DNA of 64,000 nucleotides from Pseudomonadota bacterium (GCA_021816775.1 JAKAXA010000005.1:62001-126000), one strand, 5' to 3'. Positions 49,562 through 58,623 are shown, counted from the stretch's first letter. Numbers and translations are program-made. The notes: generated by a model not told the origin, from the sequence alone.

Positions 49562-50389
49562 TCAGGCGGGATGGAACTGCTCGGCGAGCTCCCGGCTGCG
49601 CGCCGCGGCCGCCTGCACCGCACGCGCGACGATCCGGCCGAGGCCCGCGGCCTCGAAGATGCTGAGCGCCGCCTCGGTCGTGCCGCCCTTGGAGGTGACC
49701 TCGGCGCGCAGCTGCGCCAGCTCGGCGATACCGCTGTGCGCGAGCACGCCCGCCCCATGCAGCGTCGCCACGCTCAGCGTGCGCGCCGCCGGCGCGGACA
49801 ATCCCAGCTCGGTGCCTGCCTGCGCCAGCAACTCGGCCAGCAGGAAGAAATACGCCGGCCCGCTGCCGGAGAGCGCGGTGACCACATCGAGCGCCTCCTC
49901 GCTGTCGAGCCGGACCACCTCGCCCACGGAGCGCATGACCTGCTCGGCGAGGTTCACGTGCGCCGGGCCGATGTCCGCGGGCGCATAGAGCCCCGTGACC
50001 CCCGCCCCGACCAGGGCCGGGCGGTTGGGCATGGCGCGCATCACCGGTACCTGCGGCCCGCACCAGTGCCGCAGCGCCGCGACGCGCACGCCCGCGGCCA
50101 CCGAGAGCACGAGGGGGCGCTTGTGGGCGAGCTCGCCGGCGAGCGGGCCGAGCACCTCGGCGACATTCTGGGGCTTCACGGCGAGCACGACCACGCTCGC
50201 GCCGCGCACGGCGGCGGCATTGTCGGCTGCCGCCGTCAGGCCGAACTCGCGCTGCAGCGCCTCGCGGGCCGCCGGCTCGCGCTCCCCGACCGTCAGGCGC
50301 TCGGGGCGCATGCCCTGGCGCAGCAGACCGCCGATCAGGGCGCGACCCATGTTGCCGCCGCCGAGCACCGCCAAATCGAGATGATTCAT
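49562..50389 (-). CDS. proC: Pyrroline-5-carboxylate reductase
   Basis: A 275-residue cytosolic enzyme for the last step of proline synthesis (P5C to proline, using NADPH). The N-terminal Rossmann loop is LAVLGGGNMGRALIGGL (residues 7-23), followed by VVLAVKPQNVAEVL and RAMPNRPALVGAGVTGLY. The C-terminal signature is DVVTALSGSGPAYFFLLAEL. Length matches the family (269-275). It sits between yggT and yggS in an ordered cluster. Confidence 0.95.
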   Translation of the reverse strand: MNHLDLAVLGGGNMGRALIGGLLRQGMRPERLTVGEREPAAREALQREFGLTAAADNAAAVRGASVVVLAVKPQNVAEVLGPLAGELAHKRPLVLSVAAGVRVAALRHWCGPQVPVMRAMPNRPALVGAGVTGLYAPADIGPAHVNLAEQVMRSVGEVVRLDSEEALDVVTALSGSGPAYFFLLAELLAQAGTELGLSAPAARTLSVATLHGAGVLAHSGIAELAQLRAEVTSKGGTTEAALSIFEAAGLGRIVARAVQAAAARSRELAEQFHPA

Positions 50390-50432
50390 AGGCCTGCGAT
50401 TGTAGCGGTTGGCGTGGGCCGGCGCGCTGCGT

Positions 50433-51137
50433 TCATGCCGGCGGGTTGCGCGGCCCGAACAGCGCCGTGCCGATGCGCACCACGGTGGCGCCCTCGAGGA
50501 TGGCGCTCTCGAAGTCTTCGCTCATGCCCATCGAGAGCGTATCGAGCCCGGCGCCGTGCGCGTTCAATGCCTCGCGCAGCTCGCGCAGCCGGGCGAACCA
50601 GGCGCGCTGACGCTCAGGATCGCGCTCCGCGGGCGGGATGCACATCAGCCCGCGCAGGCGCAGCCGCGGCAGCGCACCGAGCGCCGCGGCGAGCTGCGGC
50701 AGCTGCGCGGGCGCCACGCCCGCCTTGCTCGCCTCGCCGGCGAGGTTGACCTGGATACAAACATTGAGGGGCGGGGCGTGCACGGGCCGCTGCGCCGAGA
50801 GGCGCTCGGCGATGTGCAGCCGCTCGAGGCCATGGACCCACTGAAAGCGCTCGGCGATCGGGCGCGTCTTGTTGGCCTGCAGGCGGCCGATGAAGTGCCA
50901 GGTGAGCGCCAGCCCGGCGAGCGCCTCGAGCTTGTCGAGCGCCTCGTTGAGGTAGCTTTCGCCGAAATCGGTGAGGCCCGCGGCCGCCGCCGCGCGCACC
51001 GAATCGGCGGGCTGGGCCTTGGACACGGCCAGAAGTGTGATGTCGGCCACATTCCGCCCCGCGCGCGCGGCCGCCGCGGCGATCCGTGCGCGCACCTCCT
51101 GCACGCGTTCCGGCAAATTCTGCGAAGCCCTTATCAT
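50433..51137 (-). CDS. yggS: PLP homeostasis protein YggS
   Basis: A 234-residue PLP-binding TIM-barrel protein of the YggS/PROSC family. It has ITLLAVSKAQPADSVRAA with the PLP Lys (about residue 40), FGESYLNEALDKL, WHFIGRLQANKTR and LDTLSMGMSEDFESAILEGATVVRIGTALFG. It buffers pyridoxal phosphate and affects amino-acid metabolism. It is divergent from pilT with 82 bases between starts, as in Pseudomonas, and 43 bases upstream of proC. Confidence 0.94.
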   Translation of the reverse strand: MIRASQNLPERVQEVRARIAAAAARAGRNVADITLLAVSKAQPADSVRAAAAAGLTDFGESYLNEALDKLEALAGLALTWHFIGRLQANKTRPIAERFQWVHGLERLHIAERLSAQRPVHAPPLNVCIQVNLAGEASKAGVAPAQLPQLAAALGALPRLRLRGLMCIPPAERDPERQRAWFARLRELREALNAHGAGLDTLSMGMSEDFESAILEGATVVRIGTALFGPRNPPA

Positions 51138-51219
51138 ATGGATGGCTGAACCCCTCCGTTATACTGCACCGACCGGTCAGGCGCAGGATGCGCTCGGCCC
51201 GACTCCGATCGGAGACCCG

Positions 51220-52257
51220 ATGGTCGATATCGCGCAACTGCTGGCCTTCGCCGTCAAGAACAACGCCTCGGACCTGCACCTGTCCGCCGGGGTACCGCCC
51301 ATGATCCGCGTCGACGGCGACATGAAGCGGATCAATATGCCACCGCTGGCGCACAAGGAAGTGCACAGCATGGTGTATGACATCATGAACGACAAGCAGC
51401 GCAAGGCCTACGAGGAGTTCTTCGAGACCGACTTCTCGTTCGAGATCCCCAAGCTCGCGCGCTTTCGCGTCAATGCCTTCAATCAGAATCGTGGCGCCGG
51501 GGCGGTGTTTCGCACGATTCCCTCGAACATCCAGTCGCTCGATGATCTGAATGCGCCGAAGATCTTCCGCGACCTGTGCATGCTGCCGCGCGGCCTGGTG
51601 CTGGTGACGGGCCCGACGGGCTCGGGCAAATCGACCACCCTCGCCGCGATGGTCAATCACTGCAACGACAATCGGCCCGACCACATCATCACCATCGAGG
51701 ACCCGATCGAGTTCGTGCACGAGTCCAAGCGCAGCCTGATCAACCAGCGCGAGGTGCACCGCGACACGCTCGGCTTCAGCGAGGCGCTGCGCTCGGCGCT
51801 GCGCGAAGACCCCGACGTGGTGCTGGTCGGTGAGTTGCGCGACCTCGAAACCATCCGTCTCGCGCTGACGGCCGCGGAAACCGGCCACCTGGTGTTCGGC
51901 ACGCTGCACACCAGCTCCGCCGCCAAGACCATCGACCGCGTGGTCGATGTGTTTCCCGCGGCGGAGAAGGAAATGGTGCGCTCGATGCTGTCGGAATCGC
52001 TGCGCGCGGTGATCTCCCAGACGCTGCTGAAGCGCATCGGCGGCGGGCGCGTCGCCGCGCACGAGATCATGATCGGCACGCCGGCGATCCGCAACCTCAT
52101 CCGCGAGGGCAAGATCGCGCAGATGTACTCGGCGATTCAGACCGGCCAGGCCTCGGGCATGCAGACGCTCGATCAGTGCCTCTCGGAGCTGCTCGCCAAG
52201 GGCCAGGTGAGCAAGGAGGAAGCGCGCTTCAAGGCTCAGAACAAGGACAGCCTGTGA
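51220..52257 (+). CDS. pilT: Type IV pilus retraction ATPase PilT
   Basis: A 345-residue hexameric ATPase that depolymerises pili at the inner membrane. Walker A GPTGSGKSTT (from residue 131), Asp box ITIEDPIEFVH, Walker B VVLVGELRDLETI, His box GHLVFGTLHTSSAAKTIDRV, and the PilT-specific C-terminal AIRNLIREGK. Length matches P. aeruginosa PilT (344). The start at 51220 follows GGAGA. The gene is the first of three related ATPase genes in a row and is divergent from yggS. Confidence 0.97.
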   Translation: MVDIAQLLAFAVKNNASDLHLSAGVPPMIRVDGDMKRINMPPLAHKEVHSMVYDIMNDKQRKAYEEFFETDFSFEIPKLARFRVNAFNQNRGAGAVFRTIPSNIQSLDDLNAPKIFRDLCMLPRGLVLVTGPTGSGKSTTLAAMVNHCNDNRPDHIITIEDPIEFVHESKRSLINQREVHRDTLGFSEALRSALREDPDVVLVGELRDLETIRLALTAAETGHLVFGTLHTSSAAKTIDRVVDVFPAAEKEMVRSMLSESLRAVISQTLLKRIGGGRVAAHEIMIGTPAIRNLIREGKIAQMYSAIQTGQASGMQTLDQCLSELLAKGQVSKEEARFKAQNKDSL

Positions 52258-52301
52258 TCAGCGGCGCGGCAATTCACTCATAAAGAGGAGCGTGCGGGGG
52301 G

Positions 52302-53456
52302 ATGCCAATGGACCGCGATCAAGCCATCAAGCTGATTCACGATCTGCTGCGGCGGATGGTCGAGAGAAAGGCCTCGGACCTGTTTCTCACCGCCGGCTTT
52401 CCGCCTGCCGTGAAAATCGACGGCGAGGTCCGGCCGCAGAGCGAGCGGGCGCTCACGGCCGAGCAGTCCGCGACGCTGGTGCGCTCGCTGATGAACGACC
52501 GGCAGACGCGCGAGTTCGATGCCACCAAGGAGTGCAACTTCGCGATCGCCCCGCCGGGCATCGGCCGCTTCCGCGTCAGCGCGTTCGTGCAGCAGAGCGC
52601 CGTCGGCTGCGTCATCCGCATGATCAACGCCAAGATCCCGAGCTTCGAGGAGCTCGACCTGCCGCCGATCCTGAAGGAGCTTTCCCTCTCCAAGCGCGGC
52701 CTGGTGGTGGTGGTCGGCGGCACCGGCTCGGGCAAGTCGACCACGCTCGCGGCGATGATCGGCTATCGCAACGAGAAGACGCGCGGCCACATCGTCACGG
52801 TGGAGGACCCGGTGGAGTTCATCCACCAGCACAAGGGGTGCGTCATCACGCACCGCGACGTGGGCGTCGATACCGACTCGTGGCAGGTGGCGCTGAAGAA
52901 CGTGCTGCGCCAGGCCCCGGATGTCATCTACATCGGCGAGATCCGCGACCGCGACACCATGGAATACGCCGTGCAGTTCGCCGAGACCGGCCACCTGGTG
53001 TTCTCCACGCTGCACGCCAACAACGCCAACCAGGCGCTGGATCGCATCATCAATTTCTTTCCCGACGAGCGGCGCGAGCAACTGCTGATGGACCTGTCGC
53101 TGAACATCCGCTCGTTCATCTCGCAGCGCCTGGTGCCGCGCGAGGGCGGCTCGGGCCGCATTGCGGCCATGGAAATCATGCTCAACTCGCCGCTGATCCA
53201 GGACCTCATCTTCAAGGGCGAGGTGGTCAAGATCCGCGACGTCATGGCGCGCTCGAACCGTCTCGGCATGAAGACCTTCGATCAGTCGCTGTTCGAGCTG
53301 TACGAGGCGGGGTTCATCTCCTACGAGGATGCGCTGCGCAACGCCGACTCCAAGAACGAGCTGCGGCTGCGCGTGAAGCTCGAGAGCCACCGCGAGAGCC
53401 CGGCCCTCGATGACGAGAGTCTCGCCATCATGGACGAGGAGGAGAAGAAGCCGTGA
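52302..53456 (+). CDS. pilU: Type IV pilus retraction accessory ATPase PilU
   Basis: A 384-residue PilT-family ATPase. Walker A GGTGSGKST (residues 139-147), Walker B VIYIGEIRDRDTMEYAVQFAETGHLVFSTLHANN, and INFFPDERREQLLMDLSLNIRSFISQRLVPREGG, all typical of PilU (382 in P. aeruginosa). It supports PilT in retraction. The acidic C-terminus (MDEEEKKP) is PilU-like. It follows pilT by 44 bases and overlaps the next ATPase gene by 4 bases. Confidence 0.95.
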   Translation: MPMDRDQAIKLIHDLLRRMVERKASDLFLTAGFPPAVKIDGEVRPQSERALTAEQSATLVRSLMNDRQTREFDATKECNFAIAPPGIGRFRVSAFVQQSAVGCVIRMINAKIPSFEELDLPPILKELSLSKRGLVVVVGGTGSGKSTTLAAMIGYRNEKTRGHIVTVEDPVEFIHQHKGCVITHRDVGVDTDSWQVALKNVLRQAPDVIYIGEIRDRDTMEYAVQFAETGHLVFSTLHANNANQALDRIINFFPDERREQLLMDLSLNIRSFISQRLVPREGGSGRIAAMEIMLNSPLIQDLIFKGEVVKIRDVMARSNRLGMKTFDQSLFELYEAGFISYEDALRNADSKNELRLRVKLESHRESPALDDESLAIMDEEEKKP

Positions 53457-54583
53457 TCGATGCGGCCACGCCGGGCGCGGCAGAGGCGCCGCCGGAGCCC
53501 AAGGGCGACGATTCGGCCGCGCTGCAGATCAACACCAAGCCGCTGTTCAAGCTGATGGTCGAGCGCAAGGCGTCCGACCTGTTCTTTACCAGCAACGCGC
53601 CCATCAAGATCAAGATCGAGGGGCAGATCTACCCGATCAACAAGCAGGTGCTCACCCCGCAGATGGTGCGCCAGGCGGCGCTCGCGCTGATGACGGGTGA
53701 GCAGCGCGAGCAGTTCGCCCAGGAGCTCGAGCTCGATTTCGCCATCTCCGAGCCCGGCCTCGGCCGCTTTCGCGTCAATGTGTTCATGCAGCGCGGCTAT
53801 CCGGCCGTGGTGCTGCGCTACATCACCGCCGACATGCCGCGCCTGGAGTCGCTCGGACTGCCGGAATCGATCGGCGAGCTGGCGATGCACAAGCGCGGCC
53901 TGGTGCTGGTGGTGGGCGCGGCCGGCTCGGGCAAGTCGACCACCCTCGCCGCCATGGTCAACCTGCGCAACGAGACCGCCTCGGATCACATCCTCACCAT
54001 CGAGGATCCGATCGAGTTTCTGCACGCCAACAAGCGCTCGATCGTCAATCAGCGCGAGGTCGGCGGCGACACCAAGTCCTTCGCCCGCGCGCTGCGCGGC
54101 GCGCTGCGCGCCGCGCCGGATGTGATCCTGGTCGGGGAGATCCGCGATCAGGAGAGCATGGAGGCGGCCATTCATCTGGCCGGCACGGGACATCTGGTGC
54201 TGGCGACGCTGCACGCGAACAACTGCGCGCAGACGCTCGACCGCATCATCAACATGTTTCCCTCCGGGCAGCACGCGCAGATCTTCCTCGATCTGTCACA
54301 GTACCTGCGCGGCATCCTGGCGCAGCGCCTGGTGATGGGCAAGGACGGCCGTCGCGTCGCCGCCGTCGAAGTGATGCTCAACACGCCGCACATTGCCGAC
54401 CTGATCAACAAGGGCGATGTGGTCGGGGTCAAGGAGGCGATCGCGGCGAGCGCCGAGCAGGGCATCCGCAGTTTCGACATGGCGCTGCACGAGCTGTACA
54501 GGCAGGGGCGCATCGAGCTCGCCGATGCGCTCGGCAACGCCGATTCGCGCGCCAATCTCGAGGCGAAGATCAACTTCGGGTGA
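53453..54583 (+). CDS. Third PilT/PilU-family ATPase (PilU-like paralogue)
   Basis: A 376-residue ATPase. An Ala/Pro-rich N-terminus (residues 1-25) is followed by the PilT N-domain (KLMVERKASDLFFTSNAPIKIKIEG), Walker A GAAGSGKST (155-163, Ala replacing Thr in the loop), VILVGEIRDQESMEAAIHLAGTGHLVLATLHANN and IINMFPSGQHAQIFLDLSQYLRGILAQRLV. It is closer to PilU than to PilT (no AIRNLIRE motif), yet clearly different from the PilU encoded before it. GTG at 53453 overlaps the pilU stop (GTGA), so the three genes form one operon. Its role (retraction under another condition, or modulation) is unknown. Confidence 0.9.
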   Translation: MIDAATPGAAEAPPEPKGDDSAALQINTKPLFKLMVERKASDLFFTSNAPIKIKIEGQIYPINKQVLTPQMVRQAALALMTGEQREQFAQELELDFAISEPGLGRFRVNVFMQRGYPAVVLRYITADMPRLESLGLPESIGELAMHKRGLVLVVGAAGSGKSTTLAAMVNLRNETASDHILTIEDPIEFLHANKRSIVNQREVGGDTKSFARALRGALRAAPDVILVGEIRDQESMEAAIHLAGTGHLVLATLHANNCAQTLDRIINMFPSGQHAQIFLDLSQYLRGILAQRLVMGKDGRRVAAVEVMLNTPHIADLINKGDVVGVKEAIAASAEQGIRSFDMALHELYRQGRIELADALGNADSRANLEAKINFG

Positions 54584-54588
54584 GGCGA

Positions 54589-54617
54589 GTGCGGCGACAC
54601 TGAAGGTGTCGTCGCAC
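54589..54617. terminator. 12-bp hairpin at the end of the pilT-pilU-ATPase operon
   Basis: GTGCGGCGACAC (54589-54600) pairs with GTGTCGTCGCAC (54606-54617), one G-T wobble, 5-base loop. It begins 6 bases after the third ATPase stop and lies before the convergent pyrK gene. No U-run follows, but the stem is strong and the place is right for a terminator of both operons. Confidence 0.6.
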
Positions 54618-54699
54618 CCGCCGAACGACCCGCCAGGATGGCGGGGCCGGGCGACTTGCCGCCAGGGACAGCCAGTGCGACGGCCTTCTTGGGGCCGCT

Positions 54700-55575
54700 T
54701 CAAAACACCTGCAGCGCATCGAACACCGGTCCGTCGACGCAGACCCGCTTCATGGCATCGCCATCGCGGGTGCGCACCCGCACGGTGCAGCCGGCGCAGC
54801 CGCCGACCCCGCACGCCATGAACTCCTCGAGCGACACCTGGCAGGGCACCCCGTAGCGGCGCGCCAGCTGCGCGGCCGCCGCCAGCATCGGCGTCGGTCC
54901 GCAGGCGAAAAGCTCGACTTCGGCGAGCTCTGCGCCCGTGAGCGTTGCGAGCCACTCCCCGGCGAGCTCCGTGACGTAGCCGTCGAAGCAGCCCGGGAAT
55001 CCCGCGCGGCTCGCGAGGCGGCTGGCAACCTCCCATTCCTCGAGCAGCGGCATGCAGGCGATCGTGCCCGCCGGCATCCCGGGGATCAGCAGCGTCGAGG
55101 GGCGCGGAGCGAACGGGAAGGGGATTTCCGAGCCCATCAGCACGAGCGGCCGGTAGCGCCGCTGCGCCTCGCCGCGCAGCCGCTCGGCGAGGAAGATCAT
55201 GGGCGGTATTCCCACGCCGCCGCCGATCAGCACCCGCCGCGGCCGCTCGGGGTGCGGGGTGAACGGCCGGCCGATCGGGCCGATCACGCTCACCGTTTCA
55301 CCGGGTTTGCGCGCGGCGAGCGCGCGCAGACCAGGACCGACGATCTTGTAGAGCAGATCAATCCAGCCCGCCGCGGCATCGGCGCGCATGATCGACAGGG
55401 GCCTGCGCATCGCAATGGCCGGATCGCACGTCACGTGCACGAAACTGCCCGGCTCGGCGCGCGCCGCGCAGGCCGGCGCCTCGAGGCGCAGCACGAACTG
55501 CTCGGCCTCGTAGGCGCTCTGGCGCACGATGCGGGCGTTCTCCAGATGCAGCGTGCCGCGGTCTGCGCGGCTCAC
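54700..55575 (-). CDS. pyrK: Dihydroorotate dehydrogenase electron-transfer subunit-like protein (PyrK family)
   Basis: A 291-residue flavoprotein. A ferredoxin-reductase-like FAD domain (MRRPLSIMRADAAAG) and NAD domain (RVLIGGGVGIPPMIFLAERL; ELFACGPTPMLAAA) are followed by a C-terminal [2Fe-2S] cluster motif CGVGGCAGCTV with a fourth Cys in KRVCVDGPVF. This is the PyrK layout that passes electrons from type 1B dihydroorotate dehydrogenase to NAD. GTG at 55575 overlaps the pyrB stop (GTGA). No pyrD is in the window, so its partner is unknown. Many gammaproteobacteria use the quinone-linked PyrD instead. Confidence 0.85.
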   Translation of the reverse strand: MSRADRGTLHLENARIVRQSAYEAEQFVLRLEAPACAARAEPGSFVHVTCDPAIAMRRPLSIMRADAAAGWIDLLYKIVGPGLRALAARKPGETVSVIGPIGRPFTPHPERPRRVLIGGGVGIPPMIFLAERLRGEAQRRYRPLVLMGSEIPFPFAPRPSTLLIPGMPAGTIACMPLLEEWEVASRLASRAGFPGCFDGYVTELAGEWLATLTGAELAEVELFACGPTPMLAAAAQLARRYGVPCQVSLEEFMACGVGGCAGCTVRVRTRDGDAMKRVCVDGPVFDALQVF

Positions 55576-56525
55576 GCGGCGCTTCTCCAGGCCAGAACCT
55601 CGCTGAGGACCGCCATGCGAACGGCGACGCCGTTGCGCACCTGGTCGCGGATCACCGAGTGCGGGCCGTCGGCGACGTCGGAGGCGATTTCGATGCCGCG
55701 GTTCATCGGCTGCGGATGCATGACGATGGCGTCGGGGCGCGCGAGGGCGAGCCGCTCGGGCGTGAGTCCGTAGCTGGCGTAATAGCGGTGCGCATCGGGC
55801 AGGTCGACCTCGGTCATGCGTTCCTTCTGAATGCGCAGCATCATCACCACGTCCACCTCCGCCAGCCCCGTCTCGAGCGAGGTATGGCGCGCGCAACCCC
55901 GGAACTCATCCGGCCCGGGCATCAGCGCCGGCGGCGCGACGATGCGCAGATCCGGCACGCCGAGCGCCTGGAACACGTGCCAGGCCGAGCGCGCGACCCG
56001 CGAGTGGCGGATGTCCCCGACGATGGCGATGCTCAGGTTCTCGAAGCGGGATTTGTGCTGGCGCACGGTCAGTGCATCGAGCAGGCCCTGCGTGGGATGC
56101 GCCACGTGCGCCTCCCCGGCCGAAAGAATGCTGACGTGCGGAGCCACGTGCGCGGCCACCGTCGCGGGTACGCCCGTCTCGGCATCGCGGATCACCAGCG
56201 CATCGACGTGCAGGGACTGCAGCGTGTACACGGTATCGAGCATGCTCTCGCCCTTGACGCGCGAGGACAGCTGAACCTCCAGATTCACCACGTCTGCGCC
56301 GAGTCGCTTGGCCGCGAGCTCGAACGACACCCGCGTGCGCGTCGAGGGCTCGGTGAACAGGTTGGCCACGGTGCAGCCGGCGAGCGCGCGGCTGACCGGC
56401 GGCCGCTCCCCGAGCGGCCGCACCAGACTCTGGGAGCGCTCGAGCAGCCGCTCGATCAGGGGCCGCGGCAGATCCTCGAGGGTGATGAGGTGGCGCAACG
56501 AGCCGTCGGCGCGCAGCTGTCTCAT
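55572..56525 (-). CDS. pyrB: Aspartate carbamoyltransferase catalytic chain
   Basis: A 317-residue enzyme of de novo pyrimidine synthesis: carbamoyl phosphate plus aspartate to carbamoyl-aspartate. The carbamoyl-phosphate loop FTEPSTRTRVSFELAAKRLGADVVNL is intact. HPTQGLLDALT, IVGDIRHSRVARS and MHPQPMNRGIEI are also clear. GGAGG stands before the ATG at 56525. No regulatory pyrI follows. The 3' end is coupled to pyrK by a 4-base overlap. Confidence 0.96.
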   Translation of the reverse strand: MRQLRADGSLRHLITLEDLPRPLIERLLERSQSLVRPLGERPPVSRALAGCTVANLFTEPSTRTRVSFELAAKRLGADVVNLEVQLSSRVKGESMLDTVYTLQSLHVDALVIRDAETGVPATVAAHVAPHVSILSAGEAHVAHPTQGLLDALTVRQHKSRFENLSIAIVGDIRHSRVARSAWHVFQALGVPDLRIVAPPALMPGPDEFRGCARHTSLETGLAEVDVVMMLRIQKERMTEVDLPDAHRYYASYGLTPERLALARPDAIVMHPQPMNRGIEIASDVADGPHSVIRDQVRNGVAVRMAVLSEVLAWRSAA

Positions 56526-56595
56526 GCGGCCTCCGGCGCAGCGGCCCGCGGCGGGCCGGCCCGGGGCCGATCGCGCTCGAGCGGGATGGTGGGAC

Positions 56596-57045
56596 TCATG
56601 GCAGTTCTTCTCCAGGCTCTCCGGACAGCCAGCGCTCCAGGATGACCGCCGCCGCGGCGCTGTCGATGTCCTCGCGCCGCAGCCGGCGCCGCTCGCCCCT
56701 CGACCGCCGCGTCTTGAGCGCCTCGCTCGCTTCCACGGACGAGAATCGCTCGTCGATCAGGCTCACCGGCAGCGCGAAGCGGCGCTTGAGCTCGCTCGCG
56801 AAGCGGCGCGCTTGGGGCAACATCGCGCCGGCCGTACCGTCGGCATTATACGGGGCGCCAACCACCAGCCGCGCGGGATTGAACGCACGCAGCTCACGTC
56901 CGATCGAGTCCCAGTCCGGCGTGCCCTCGCGCGCGGCGGCCGCGGGCCGCGGCGCGGCGGTGCCCGTGAGGGTATCTCCGGTGGCAATGCCGATGCGTCT
57001 GAGTCCGAAATCGAAGGCGAGGACGCGCAGGACCGGCTCAGGCAT
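56596..57045 (-). CDS. ruvX: Holliday junction resolvase-like YqgF/RuvX
   Basis: A 149-residue RNase H-fold protein, with VLAFDFGLRRIGIATGDTLTG, LVVGAPYNADGTAG and VSLIDERFSSVEASEAL. The catalytic Asp (DFG) and the later acidic residues (DERFSS, EDIDSAAA) are conserved. It functions in rRNA maturation or recombination in other bacteria. The start overlaps the yqgE stop by 8 bases. It is 70 bases upstream of pyrB. Confidence 0.93.
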   Translation of the reverse strand: MPEPVLRVLAFDFGLRRIGIATGDTLTGTAAPRPAAAAREGTPDWDSIGRELRAFNPARLVVGAPYNADGTAGAMLPQARRFASELKRRFALPVSLIDERFSSVEASEALKTRRSRGERRRLRREDIDSAAAAVILERWLSGEPGEELP

Positions 57046-57712
57046 GTCCGGCGGTGAGGCTCAGCTGGCCGGCATCGATGCCAAGCAGACGCAGCGCGCC
57101 GCTCCAGCGCTCGGCGAACGGCAGCTCGAACACCACCCGCGCATCCACCGGCACGGAAATCCAGGCATTGTCGAGCATCTCACGCTCGAGCTGTCCGGAG
57201 TCCCAGCCGGCGTAGCCGAGCGCAATGAACGCGTCCTCGGGCCCCTCGCCGCGCGCCATGGCCGCGAGCACGTCACGCGAGGTCGTGACCTGAATCGTCT
57301 CGGAGACCTTGTGGGTGTGGTCCCATTGGCCTCCCGGCCGATGCAGGACGAAGCCGCGGTCGGTCTGTACCGGCCCGCCGCGCAGCACCGGCTGCGCCGC
57401 GATGGCCTCGCTCGAAGGGGTGATCTGCATCTGCGAGAACACGTCCGAGAGGCGCATCGGCAGCGGCTTGTTGAGGACGATGCCGAGCGCTCCGCGGTCG
57501 GTGTGCTCGCACACGAGCGCGACGGTCTGCGAGAAATTCGGATCGGTGAGCGAGGGCATCGCGATCAGCAGGTGGTTGGTCAGGCTCGCGGAGTCCTGCG
57601 GCTGCGGCTGTGCGCCAGGGAGTGTCTGGCCACCTCGCGCGCGTCCGTCGTCTGCCGGCAGCTCGACCTGAGGCTGTGCCTCGCCGCCCGGCTTGCCGCT
57701 GTGCTCGCCCAT
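57038..57712 (-). CDS. yqgE: YqgE/AlgH family protein
   Basis: A 224-residue protein of the YqgE/AlgH (DUF179) family. The core contains LTNHLLIAMPSLTDPNFSQTVALVCEHTDRGALGIVLNKPL, RGGPVQTDRGFVLH and ALGYAGWDSGQLEREMLDNAW. It has an extra low-complexity N-terminus of about 40 residues before the core, so translation might begin later. The ATG at 57712 is kept because no better start exists before the core. Function is not settled. It precedes ruvX with an 8-base overlap. Confidence 0.88.
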   Translation of the reverse strand: MGEHSGKPGGEAQPQVELPADDGRARGGQTLPGAQPQPQDSASLTNHLLIAMPSLTDPNFSQTVALVCEHTDRGALGIVLNKPLPMRLSDVFSQMQITPSSEAIAAQPVLRGGPVQTDRGFVLHRPGGQWDHTHKVSETIQVTTSRDVLAAMARGEGPEDAFIALGYAGWDSGQLEREMLDNAWISVPVDARVVFELPFAERWSGALRLLGIDAGQLSLTAGHA

Positions 57713-57743
57713 GCGATCAGTATGGGGACGGAGGGCGCGCGGC

Positions 57744-58613
57744 TCAAGGCACGCTGACCGATCCGCGCATGCGTCCGCCCTCGAACTGCCATTCATACGT
57801 GAAGCGCAGCACCCGGTAACGGCGCGCCAGATTCGGCGGAAAGGGATCGAAGGGGCTGGCCAGGCGCAGGATCGCAAGCGCCGCCTGATCGAGCGCCGGA
57901 TCGCCGCTCGAGCGGCGGATCACCGCGCGCGCCAAGCGTCCGTTGGAGTCGATCGCGACCTCGATCACCGGATTGGCGTGCGGGCCGGCCTCGCGCGCGG
58001 CCACCGGGAAATTCAGCGTGCCGATCCGCTCGACCTTGCGCCGCCAGGCCACGAGGTAGGGCGCCACGATGGCCGAGCGGGTGTCCGGGCTCACCCACAG
58101 CTCGCGTTTCGGACCGCGCAGCCGGACGGGCCCGCTTGCGCTCGAGCCGAGCGCGCCGTTGGCACCCTGCGTGAGGGCTCCGTCGAGCGAGCCGGGCGCG
58201 CTGCCGATGCGATACGTGACCCGGGTGCTCCAGCCCGTGGTGGCGAGAACCCGCTCCTCGCCACCTTGCGCCGGCCGGCCCGGCGAGGCCGTGGTGCGGC
58301 CACCGTGCGCCGCGGCGGGCACGCCGGCGTGCAGCCGCGGCGTGTTGGGCTGCACGTCGCGCCGCGTGTTGCCCGCGCCGAGCTGGGTGCGCTGCGCCAG
58401 ATACGCCGCGGTGGCGTTGTGCCGCGCTGCCGGCAGCTGATCGGAGACCAGCAGCACGCGCAGGCCGGGCGCGCCGCGGCCCCCGGCGAGCGGGGAGTTG
58501 AACGTCACGCCGAGAATCAGCAGCCCGTGCAGCAGAGTCGCCAGGAACAGCATCGCGAACAGGCGGTCGCGGGGGGCGCGGCCGGCCTGAAGCGATGCGG
58601 ACTGAGCCGTCAC
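57744..58613 (-). CDS. tonB: TonB-like energy transducer
   Basis: A 289-residue protein with an N-terminal anchor helix (RLFAMLFLATLLHGLLILGV, residues 17-36), a periplasmic linker lacking the classic Pro-Glu/Pro-Lys repeats, and a C-terminal TonB domain (about 200-280: YLVAWRRKVERIGTLNFPVAAREAGPHANPVIEVAIDSNGRLARAVIRRSSGDPALDQAALAILRLASPFDPFP). In P. aeruginosa the equivalent position holds tonB3, needed for twitching. The start is GTG at 58613. It lies 10 bases after gshB and 31 before yqgE. Confidence 0.85.
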   Translation of the reverse strand: MTAQSASLQAGRAPRDRLFAMLFLATLLHGLLILGVTFNSPLAGGRGAPGLRVLLVSDQLPAARHNATAAYLAQRTQLGAGNTRRDVQPNTPRLHAGVPAAAHGGRTTASPGRPAQGGEERVLATTGWSTRVTYRIGSAPGSLDGALTQGANGALGSSASGPVRLRGPKRELWVSPDTRSAIVAPYLVAWRRKVERIGTLNFPVAAREAGPHANPVIEVAIDSNGRLARAVIRRSSGDPALDQAALAILRLASPFDPFPPNLARRYRVLRFTYEWQFEGGRMRGSVSVP

Positions 58614-58623
58614 GGACGCCCCC

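Noticed and set aside
57713-57877. N-terminal extension of YqgE
   Set aside because: The residues are unlike the family, and the ATG at 57712 already gives a long N-terminus.
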